Assembly: GCA_945889235.1 (NCBI GenBank)
Contig: CAMDBK010000225.1
Span: 1-5,188 of the forward strand
Direction of reading: 5' to 3'
Length of the DNA stretch: 5,188 bases
Origin: Chitinophaga pinensis
Lineage (GTDB): Bacteria > Bacteroidota > Bacteroidia > SXHM01
Shown here: piece after piece, positions 1-5,188 of the stretch
Position numbering within the stretch: the first letter of the stretch is position 1
How the letters are laid out: every line of letters starts with the position of its first letter
Made by a program: the position numbers and the translations under genes
The notes under the pieces: generated by a model
The model's database searches: none
What the model saw: only the letters and a program-made list of their open reading frames with translations
What the model was told of the DNA's origin: nothing

Positions 1-765
1 CCAACGGACAACAAGTTAAATTAAAGTCAGACAGAAAGCTTAAGGTTGAATTTCCTAAAGTTGATGAAAATGAAATGACCTTGTTTTACGGACAACGAGA
101 CAGTTTAGGGCAGTTAACTTGGGACTCTGTTCCTAAAAAATTCGAAAAGAAACCAAAACTTGTTTCTGTGAGATGTACTATTTGCGGAGACAAAAATTGT
201 CAATACTCAAGAATGGCGACACCTGAAGAAGCTGAACTTGCCGACAAACTTTATGCAGAAATTGAATTGAGTAATCTTGGTTGGATTAATTGTGATAGGT
301 TCTTAGAAATTGAAAATAAAACTGACTTGATAGTCAACTTCTCTCCTTCTGAAAAGATAAGTACAGCCAACATTTATTTAATTTTTAAAGACATTAATAG
401 TGTAATGCAGACATATTTCATAAATGACAACGACAAGATTGCTAACAATACATTTAAAAATATTCCAACAGGCTCAAATGTTCGACTTGTAGCTTACACA
501 TTGAAAGAAGATAAAATATTTACTTATAGTTCTAATATGACGATTAAAAAAAATGAAACCTTGACATTAGCTCTTAAAGAAACAAATGGCAACGATTTTA
601 AAACACTAATTAATAACTAATGACAGAAGGAAGAACGGCTTATAACAGCACCTACAATAAATTGGCGGTTCAGTGGTTAAATGAAGCTTTGTGCTTCGTA
701 TCAAGTTCAGTGGTAGCAGACAGTTTTAGTCTCCGAAATCGCCAACTTCTTGTAGCTGCAAACCG
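1..765 (+). mobile_element. Integron gene cassette 1, 3' part only
   Basis: This is the tail of a candidate gene cassette, with one partial gene (3-620) followed after 16 bases by the candidate attC at 637-774. The right boundary is placed after G765, by analogy with integrase cleavage between G and TT of the GTT core. The left boundary lies outside the window. If the cassette model is right, the cassette should begin upstream with TTATAAGCC, the complement of the left core at 637-646. That string preceded by G does not occur between 1 and 636, which fits a start beyond the edge. Confidence 0.6.
3..620 (+). CDS. Hypothetical protein, 5'-truncated by the window edge, possibly secreted
   Basis: The reading frame is open from base 3 to the TAA at 618-620, giving 205 visible residues. 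The methionine encoded at 75 is probably internal, because the frame continues upstream without a stop and the residues before it (KLKVEFPKVDENE) read on naturally into MTLFYGQRDSLG. Visible features are a CxxCxxxxC cluster (residues 58, 61 and 66 of the visible part), the segment LGWINCDRF, and a C-terminal part of about 100 residues with alternating hydrophobic positions typical of a beta-sandwich. I recall the LGWINCDRF-type segment from uncharacterised Bacteroidota proteins, often exported or lipoproteins, but the N-terminus that would show a signal peptide is missing. No catalytic motif is recognised and no function is assigned. The gene ends 16 bases before the candidate attC, as expected for the single gene of a cassette. 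Confidence 0.75.
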   Translation, partial: NGQQVKLKSDRKLKVEFPKVDENEMTLFYGQRDSLGQLTWDSVPKKFEKKPKLVSVRCTICGDKNCQYSRMATPEEAELADKLYAEIELSNLGWINCDRFLEIENKTDLIVNFSPSEKISTANIYLIFKDINSVMQTYFINDNDKIANNTFKNIPTGSNVRLVAYTLKEDKIFTYSSNMTIKKNETLTLALKETNGNDFKTLINN

Positions 766-774
766 TTATAGGGC
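637..774 (+). repeat. Candidate integron attC site, copy 1
   Basis: This is a 138-bp imperfect palindrome between two genes. The outer cores are GGCTTATAAC (637-646) and GTTATAGGGC (765-774). Inside them, GCACCTACAA (648-657) pairs with TTGTAGCTGC (750-759) with one mismatch, and TTGGCG (662-667) pairs with CGCCAA (739-744). Unequal spacers next to the cores (AG on the left, about five bases on the right) would leave unpaired bases in the folded strand, as attC recognition requires. The central region holds the hairpin GAAGC-TTTGT-GCTTC (683-697). Length, position after a stop codon and architecture fit the attC family, whose longest members are about 140 bp. The cores carry an extra TA compared with canonical RYYYAAC / GTTRRRY (GCCTATAAC instead of GCCTAAC). 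The predicted recombination point is between 765 and 766. Confidence 0.72.
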
Positions 775-802
775 ATTGTAAGACGACACCAAACCGACAA
801 AT

Positions 803-1411
803 ATGAACGTTGAAAATAACTTTTTAGTAATCCGACATTCTATCCGTGAAAAAATAACGGACGTGAATGACAGTTACCGCCAACGACTGACGGAAGAGGG
901 AATTGAACTCGCCAGACAATTAGGCAAAACTCTTTCAAAACATTCTGACAATTTTACTTTCTATCACAGTCCAGTTCCGAGATGTGAAGAAACAGCAGTT
1001 TCAATAAAAGAGGGAATTGAAAGTCATAACAAAAATGTTTTCAAGGTAACAGCATTTGAGCCTCTAGGCGGTTTTTTTAATAGAGACTTTAAAACAATTG
1101 CGGACTTGTGCCACCAAGCGGGACACGAAAAATATTTACAAGACTGGTATGGAAATAAAGTTTCTCCCGAAATTGTGATGCCTTGCTTCGAAGCAGCAAA
1201 CTTTATGTTTAATGAAATCACAAATACAAATCACGAGAACACTACAAAAGTATTCATAACACACGACTGGAATTTATTTTGCTTACAATCGCTTTTTAAA
1301 AAATCGGTGGCAGAAATGGAAATCCCAAATTATCTTGAGGGTATAATTATTTCAAGCGACAAGAAAACTTTTAATCCATTTAAACAAGCACACTTTATAA
1401 AGAACTTCTAA
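803..1411 (+). CDS. Histidine phosphatase superfamily protein (branch 1-like)
   Basis: This 202-residue protein has the size of a minimal phosphoglycerate-mutase-like or SixA-like domain. The catalytic set of the family can be followed. Arg11-His12 lie in VIRHSIRE, where His12 would be the phosphorylated residue. Arg60 lies in SPVPRCEETA, the counterpart of the usual S-x-L-x-R-A-x-Q-T-A. A Glu/Gly segment EPLGG (86-90) follows. The second histidine is His154 in FITHDWNL. The first motif is RHS rather than the usual RHG. There is no signal peptide or membrane segment, so it should be cytoplasmic. The substrate cannot be told, since family members act on sugar phosphates, nucleotides, phosphoproteins and others. 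The ATG at 803 follows the cassette boundary by 37 bases without a clear Shine-Dalgarno sequence. Being first in a compact three-gene cassette, it probably serves the same pathway as the radical SAM protein and glycosyltransferase. Confidence 0.85.
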   Translation: MNVENNFLVIRHSIREKITDVNDSYRQRLTEEGIELARQLGKTLSKHSDNFTFYHSPVPRCEETAVSIKEGIESHNKNVFKVTAFEPLGGFFNRDFKTIADLCHQAGHEKYLQDWYGNKVSPEIVMPCFEAANFMFNEITNTNHENTTKVFITHDWNLFCLQSLFKKSVAEMEIPNYLEGIIISSDKKTFNPFKQAHFIKNF

Positions 1412-1432
1412 ATCCCTTGATAATTATTTACT

Positions 1433-2386
1433 TTGAACTTAATAGACCAACAAAATTCATTAGTCATAGATGTTACTTACAATTGTAACGCTAAGTGCCA
1501 TTATTGTCAATGGGGCAACAGCAAAACGCCTGGACGAGTTAGCCAACCTGACGAATACATTTACATTTCAACCGACACTTTAAAGCATTTACAAACCGAC
1601 AGAATAGTTTTTTCTGGTGGAGAGCCACTTTTACGGCAAGACCTAGAAAAAATAATTGCTCATTACAAACAGACAACCGTTTCTTCAATCGTTACAATTA
1701 CAAACGGTTTTCTTCTTACACAGCAAAGACTTGAAAGTTTAGTTAATGCAGGTTTAACTGGCATTGCATTTTCAATTGACAGCTTTGAAACAGCGACAGC
1801 GTTTGAAACAAGAGCATATAATCAAACTCAAATTGAAAAAGTAAAATCAAATTTCATTTTTGCACTTTCACTAAAAGAAAAATACAAACTTGAAATTGGA
1901 ATTAATGTTGTCCTTTCATCAGCCAACATTAAGAACAAACAAATTGAGAATTTAATTTCTTTCGCAAATAACTTTCCGCTTGACTGGATAAAGTTCCAAC
2001 CAATTTTTGATGACGGCTATGTAGGAGCAAATGCTCCGCATTTGCTCCTATCATCGCTTCATTCGGAACTTATCCGAGCAGTCGGCAAAAACATTTGCAG
2101 CCAAACAAAAATTGAAACCAACACCATAAACTTTTGGGAGAGTTTAGCTGATGTTTTAGGCGGTAAAAAACTTGTAGGTAATTCTTGCGGACTTGACACC
2201 CGACAGGCAATAGCCCAAAAAGGAGAAATAAAAATTTGCCATTGGATTGACTTCCCTACTTATGACATTACAAAGCAACCGATAACCGAAACACAAAAGC
2301 AATTTGCTACAATGAAAGCAAAATGCAAAACAGAAACTTATTGCTACTGCCTTCAAAATCTATCACACAATTGGGAAATAGTATGA
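1433..2386 (+). CDS. Radical SAM protein with SPASM-like C-terminal cysteines
   Basis: This is a 317-residue radical SAM enzyme. Cys18, Cys22 and Cys25 in CNAKCHYC form the CxxxCxxC motif that binds the [4Fe-4S] cluster reducing S-adenosylmethionine. SGGEPLL (61-67) is the GGEP motif contacting SAM. TITNGFLL (88-95) and IAFSIDSF (111-118) follow in the usual barrel order. The C-terminal part has Cys252-x11-Gly-x4-Cys269, then Cys298, Cys304 and Cys306. This resembles the SPASM/twitch pattern for auxiliary iron-sulfur clusters, although the final cysteines are spaced unusually. SPASM relatives modify peptides, proteins or sugars, and the substrate here is unknown. The start is TTG at 1433, because an in-frame stop lies at 1421-1423 and the only ATG in frame is near the C-terminus. 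No clear ribosome site precedes it. It begins 21 bases after the phosphatase gene and shares ATGA with the glycosyltransferase gene. Confidence 0.9.
   Translation: MNLIDQQNSLVIDVTYNCNAKCHYCQWGNSKTPGRVSQPDEYIYISTDTLKHLQTDRIVFSGGEPLLRQDLEKIIAHYKQTTVSSIVTITNGFLLTQQRLESLVNAGLTGIAFSIDSFETATAFETRAYNQTQIEKVKSNFIFALSLKEKYKLEIGINVVLSSANIKNKQIENLISFANNFPLDWIKFQPIFDDGYVGANAPHLLLSSLHSELIRAVGKNICSQTKIETNTINFWESLADVLGGKKLVGNSCGLDTRQAIAQKGEIKICHWIDFPTYDITKQPITETQKQFATMKAKCKTETYCYCLQNLSHNWEIV
2383..2386 (+). promoter_or_regulatory. ATGA stop/start overlap, likely translational coupling
   Basis: The TGA of the radical SAM gene (2384-2386) overlaps the ATG of the glycosyltransferase gene (2383-2385). This decides the start. 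A longer frame could begin at 2323, but its extra 20 residues (beginning MQNRNLLLL) come from sequence coding for the conserved cysteine tail of the radical SAM protein, whereas MTTIDIIVPSF is a typical family 2 glycosyltransferase N-terminus. The overlap suggests that ribosomes ending the first gene re-initiate on the second. Confidence 0.75.
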
Positions 2387-3489
2387 CAACGATTGACATT
2401 ATAGTTCCTTCATTTCGCTTACAAAGCGAATACCTTATCCCGATAGTTCAGATGGAAGTTCCATCTGAAACAAAAGTCCGTTTCCTAATTATTGCAGACA
2501 ATCCCAAAGCCGAGATACCAACTGACTTTGAAAAACTAATTGACAATGAAACTGTAATCCTGTTTCGCAATAAAGAAAATGGTGGCTCATCATTAAGCCG
2601 AAATGTTGGACTTAACAACTGCAAAGCGGACTGGATTTTATTTCTTGATGATGATGTAAAGCCAGCAAAGGATTTACTCTTCACTTATGTTAAGGCAATA
2701 AAGGACAAGCCAACTGAAGTTGGCTTCTTTGGCGAAACGCTATTTCCACCACCGCAAACATTTTTTGCTAAAGGGGTTATTGCTTGCGACATTCTCACTT
2801 TCTTTTTCCTTGCAGGTTACTACGACCAATTAAAGTGGGCACCGACTGCCAATGTTATTATTAAGCGTTCCGCAGTTGGCGACATTCGCTTTCAAGAAAT
2901 TTTCCCGAAGAATGGCGGAGGCGAAGACATAGATTTCTTTCTAAAGATTTTCCGTAACACGAAACAGGAACTTCAATGTTTAAAAAACGCACCTGTTTAT
3001 CACGACTGGTGGTATAACCAAAAAAGAAACTACACTCGTTTTTGCCGTTGGAGTTTTGGCGACACTCTAATTCACGACATTTTTCCAGAATACACTTACT
3101 ACAACTTCCCTAACATCATTGAGTGTTTAGTGTTCGGACTTCCATTGAGTTTAGTTGCTTGTTTTTATGTTCAATCAATTCTTCCGTTGCTTTGTGTTAT
3201 CGGTGGTGTAATTATCGGAGAGAGTTTAGTTGAGTTTATCCGCTTACTTATTTACAAAGGACTTTATAAAAGTCAGTTTGCGTTTGAGGCGGTTCTAATC
3301 AGAGCATCAAACGACATTGGACGACTGTATATGCAGTTAGTAAACTTGAAAAGACCAAAGGGAATTTGCGAACGCTTTGACCACTTCTGCGATGGTAAAC
3401 ACATCACATATCAACGACTTTGGGCAGGACTAAAATTCACGACTTATTTATTAATTTCGGCAGGACTTTTTTACTTAATACGAAAATGA
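2383..3489 (+). CDS. Family 2 glycosyltransferase with C-terminal membrane segments
   Basis: This 368-residue protein has a GT-A fold N-terminal domain. IDIIVPSF (4-11) is the first beta strand. NGGSSLSRNVGLNNCKADWI (66-85) is the usual region before the metal/nucleotide-sugar site. FLDDD (87-91) is the DxD-type motif. GGGEDIDF (178-185) carries the ED motif expected to hold the catalytic base. HDWWYNQKRNYTRFCRWSFGD (207-227) is an aromatic, basic segment that may contact the acceptor. Hydrophobic stretches at about 244-283 (probably two helices) and 350-366 suggest anchoring in the inner membrane with the catalytic domain in the cytoplasm. It would transfer a sugar from a nucleotide-sugar to an unknown acceptor, perhaps a lipid-linked one. 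It is the last gene of the cassette, stopping 25 bases before the attC. Family membership is clear but donor and acceptor are not. Confidence 0.9.
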   Translation: MTTIDIIVPSFRLQSEYLIPIVQMEVPSETKVRFLIIADNPKAEIPTDFEKLIDNETVILFRNKENGGSSLSRNVGLNNCKADWILFLDDDVKPAKDLLFTYVKAIKDKPTEVGFFGETLFPPPQTFFAKGVIACDILTFFFLAGYYDQLKWAPTANVIIKRSAVGDIRFQEIFPKNGGGEDIDFFLKIFRNTKQELQCLKNAPVYHDWWYNQKRNYTRFCRWSFGDTLIHDIFPEYTYYNFPNIIECLVFGLPLSLVACFYVQSILPLLCVIGGVIIGESLVEFIRLLIYKGLYKSQFAFEAVLIRASNDIGRLYMQLVNLKRPKGICERFDHFCDGKHITYQRLWAGLKFTTYLLISAGLFYLIRK

Positions 3490-3514
3490 TTAACTTGACG
3501 GACAGAAAAACAAC

Positions 3515-3652
3515 GCCCTATAACAGCACCTACAATAAATTGGCGGTTCAGTGGTTAAATGAAGCGTTGTGCTTCGTATCAACTTTACTGCAGGCAGACA
3601 GTTTTGTGCTCCGAAATCGCCAACTTCTTGTAGCCGCAAAACGTTACAAGCA
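3515..3652 (+). repeat. Candidate integron attC site, copy 2
   Basis: This is a second 138-bp imperfect palindrome of the same design as copy 1. The cores are GCCCTATAAC (3515-3524) and GTTACAAGCA (3643-3652). The arms are GCACCTACAA (3526-3535) with TTGTAGCCGC (3628-3637), and TTGGCG (3540-3545) with CGCCAA (3617-3622). The central hairpin GAAGC-GTTGT-GCTTC lies at 3561-3575. The 118 bases between the cores are the same length as in copy 1, with about 12 differences counted by eye, most of them in the centre (3581-3607). Its own two cores pair at only about 6 of 10 positions, while its left core pairs 10 of 10 with the right core of copy 1. The predicted recombination point is between 3643 and 3644. 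Confidence 0.72.
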
Positions 3653-5188
3653 ACCTTAAGAACCGAGAATAATTGAGAAAATAACTACAATGACACAAGA
3701 AGAAATTAATAATATCCTATCTAACGAAAACTGTAAGGGCTTAATTGATTCTAAAGAATTTTATTTTCAAAGAGGACAGGATGCATTAAATAATTGGCTC
3801 AATTTAAGTGTCAACGATTCACTAAAAACACAATTAATTGTGTTAGGTGAAGATTATGAAAAATTAAAACAAGCACACAATAGCAATTCTGAAATTAAAG
3901 AGATAATTGATTTACTTTTTGAGATTACTTCTTATTGTGATGTTCATGCTAATGAAAAGGATAAATATAATAAGTATGACGACAAAAGAACAATTGCAAA
4001 GGCTGGTGTGCGCATGGGCAATTGGATGGCAGGCTTAATTAAATTCAAATTTAAGCATGAACCGATTACAGGTGGCTCTATTCTTAATGCCTTTAACTAT
4101 TTATTAGATCCAAAAAATAACACCACAATCCTAAGCGTAAATCATAGAGCTGCAATCGCAGCAAATCTTTTCAAAAAAGAATACGAACCTAAAACTTTTG
4201 TAACTGATTTAAAAAACTATTATAGCAAGTACAGTATTGAGGTTTCAAATCCTGATAATTATACTCAAATCCTATCTGTTTTGATATATGAAATGAGTAA
4301 AGAATGGAAAGATGAAGTTGTTGGTTTAATGGCATCAGATGGCACACAATGGCAAGATGATCATATTGAAAAAATGGGGGGTTATGATGCTTCTATACTT
4401 TGGAACAGTAAAAGGCCTAGTGGTACCAATAACACTATTAAATTCCTTAAAAACATTATAAGCGAAGGAGAAAGCTTCCCCCTTTACTATAGTATTGGTG
4501 GTTTTGCAAACTATAAAGCAGATATTATTGATTTTGCTGAATCGCAAGAAGATCTTGATAAAAAGCAATGGGATAAAAAACACAAAGTTCTGCACTATAA
4601 TAAAGTCTTTTCAGATTATCACGATGATAAAAAAGCAGCGCGTATTGTATTTTTATCTAAGAGTATTTCCAAAATTGATCCTATCCCAGTTGAAGACTTT
4701 GAATTTTTTGATGGATATGATGCGCCCCGCCAAGATAACTTATCTCCAATTAAGGAAATACCTAATTCAGGAGAAAATAAATCATTCCCTCCAGGCCAGT
4801 TTGACGCTAAAGATTTTGAGGCCTACATTAAATATTTAAGAGAGATCATAACCAAGTTTAATTTAAAACAAGGTGACGAACGCCTAGTGTTTAGCACACG
4901 AGATAACAACTTAAATTTTTTAATTGGTCAGCGTTATTGCTGGAATCTATTTGTTGCTGATAAAGACGGGAAATTTGGAGTTATTTCAACTGATAAATTA
5001 AAAGAAAATAGCGGAAGATTTGATGGAACCGCCCCAGCGCCCTACTATACCCACTTTGCTGATATTAATTCCGTGAATTCAAATGTCAAATCAATTGATG
5101 ATGCGCTGGAAGAAGAATTAAAAAGATCAAAGAAATCAAGTTTTAGAAAATTTAATAATATCGATTTTGAAAACTATGTATTTAATGT
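3644..5188 (+). mobile_element. Integron gene cassette 3, 5' part only
   Basis: This candidate cassette begins with TTACAAGCA after the core G at 3643 and continues beyond the right edge. It holds one long gene starting 46 bases in. The model predicts that its own attC, outside the window, begins with TGCTTGTAAC. That string is absent from the window, consistent with the end not yet being reached. At more than 1.5 kb it is already larger than a typical cassette. Confidence 0.55.
3690..5188 (+). CDS. Large uncharacterised protein, 3'-truncated; possible N-terminal part of a restriction/defence ATPase
   Basis: The frame is open from ATG at 3690 to the edge (499 residues), with an in-frame TAA at 3657-3659, so 3690 is the first possible ATG. 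No Walker or nuclease motif is visible in this part. Residues 1-210 are helix-rich. Residues 231-285 (beginning GGYDASILWNS and including FPLYYSIGGFANYKADIIDF) are beta-rich. Residues 395-460, with LNFLIGQRYCWNLF, KFGVIS and a PYYTHF end, form another compact domain. Residues 467-483 are charged and helical, like a linker. The layout recalls the N-terminal recognition regions of McrB-like restriction ATPases, where the AAA+ domain follows. That is recollection and inference, and the ATPase, if present, is beyond the edge. The gene is AT-rich with many Lys, Asn and Asp residues and has no signal peptide. It sits alone after the attC at 3515-3652. Confidence 0.7.
   Translation, partial: MTQEEINNILSNENCKGLIDSKEFYFQRGQDALNNWLNLSVNDSLKTQLIVLGEDYEKLKQAHNSNSEIKEIIDLLFEITSYCDVHANEKDKYNKYDDKRTIAKAGVRMGNWMAGLIKFKFKHEPITGGSILNAFNYLLDPKNNTTILSVNHRAAIAANLFKKEYEPKTFVTDLKNYYSKYSIEVSNPDNYTQILSVLIYEMSKEWKDEVVGLMASDGTQWQDDHIEKMGGYDASILWNSKRPSGTNNTIKFLKNIISEGESFPLYYSIGGFANYKADIIDFAESQEDLDKKQWDKKHKVLHYNKVFSDYHDDKKAARIVFLSKSISKIDPIPVEDFEFFDGYDAPRQDNLSPIKEIPNSGENKSFPPGQFDAKDFEAYIKYLREIITKFNLKQGDERLVFSTRDNNLNFLIGQRYCWNLFVADKDGKFGVISTDKLKENSGRFDGTAPAPYYTHFADINSVNSNVKSIDDALEEELKRSKKSSFRKFNNIDFENYVFN

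Larger units (their letters stand above)
766..3643 (+). mobile_element. Complete three-gene integron cassette (cassette 2)
   Basis: This 2,878-bp unit is bounded by the predicted cut points inside the GTT cores of the two candidate attC sites. It starts TTATAGGGC and its own attC begins at 3515 with GCCCTATAAC. Together with G from the right core these are exact reverse complements over 10 bases, so the circularised unit would restore a fully paired attC. It holds three + strand genes with gaps of 21 bases and minus 4 bases. The first starts 37 bases after the boundary and the last stops 25 bases before the attC. Most described cassettes are under about 1 kb with one gene, so this is a large operon-like example. 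No Bacteroidota-type promoter (TTG with TAnnTTTG) was evident by eye between 766 and 803, so expression may depend on readthrough. Confidence 0.68.

Noticed and set aside
683..697. GAAGC-TTTGT-GCTTC hairpin as a transcription terminator
   Set aside because: The stem is only five base pairs with no T-run after it, and the same hairpin recurs at 3561-3575 as part of the repeat, so it belongs to the attC structure.
2323..2382. Upstream start for the glycosyltransferase gene at 2323
   Set aside because: It adds 20 residues unrelated to the family and overlaps the radical SAM gene by 64 bases. The ATG at 2383 gives the normal N-terminus and the ATGA overlap.
637..3652. The two 138-bp palindromes as a MITE or insertion-sequence ends
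   Set aside because: There is no target-site duplication at either copy, no transposase between them, and the outer bases match between copies in the crossed pattern expected of cassettes rather than within each copy.
637..3652. CRISPR array
   Set aside because: There are only two long palindromic copies, nearly 3 kb apart, with genes between them. There are no short regular repeats or spacers.
3420..3659. 79-residue + strand frame running from the glycosyltransferase gene through the second attC
   Set aside because: It starts inside the 3' end of the glycosyltransferase gene in another frame, and more than half of it lies within the palindromic repeat. There is no sign of a real protein.
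1024..4595. Minus-strand frames at 1024-1221, 2156-2356, 2448-2684 and 4335-4595
   Set aside because: Each lies opposite a clearly supported gene and has no recognisable motif. They are shadows of the + strand genes.
4495..4839. 114-residue + strand frame
   Set aside because: It lies in another frame wholly within the long gene at 3690-5188, whose own frame has sensible composition throughout.

Overview
The window reads as part of a mobile integron gene-cassette array, probably from a Bacteroidota (Bacteroidetes) bacterium or a metagenomic contig of that kind. The taxonomic guess rests on low GC content, weak or absent Shine-Dalgarno sequences, a TTG start, and a left-edge protein with the LGWINCDRF-type segment that I associate with Bacteroidota proteins. 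No taxonomic marker gene is present. All four genes lie on the + strand.

Layout: (1) The left edge to about 765 is the end of one cassette, carrying the 3' part of an unrecognised gene (3-620). (2) A 138-bp imperfect palindrome at 637-774 is a candidate attC recombination site. (3) A complete cassette runs from about 766 to 3643. It carries three tightly packed genes: a histidine-phosphatase-family protein (803-1411), a radical SAM protein with a SPASM-like C-terminal cysteine set (1433-2386), and a membrane-anchored family 2 glycosyltransferase (2383-3489). The last two overlap by the four bases ATGA. (4) A second candidate attC lies at 3515-3652, about 90 % identical to the first. (5) From about 3644 a third cassette begins. 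It carries a long gene open to the right edge (3690-5188, at least 499 residues), possibly the N-terminal part of a restriction or defence ATPase.

The key evidence for cassettes is that the outer 10 bases of each repeat do not best match its own other end. The left end of the second repeat (GCCCTATAAC) is the exact reverse complement of the right end of the first (GTTATAGGGC). That is expected if the DNA between them was a circle inserted by cleavage after the G of the GTT core, and it is not expected of an ordinary dispersed repeat or MITE. No integrase gene or attI site is visible, so this would be an internal part of an array.

The three genes of the middle cassette look like one transcriptional unit that moves as a block. 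A radical SAM enzyme, a glycosyltransferase and a phosphatase together suggest a small modification or biosynthetic pathway, but the substrate cannot be read from the sequence. No precursor peptide gene fits in the remaining space.
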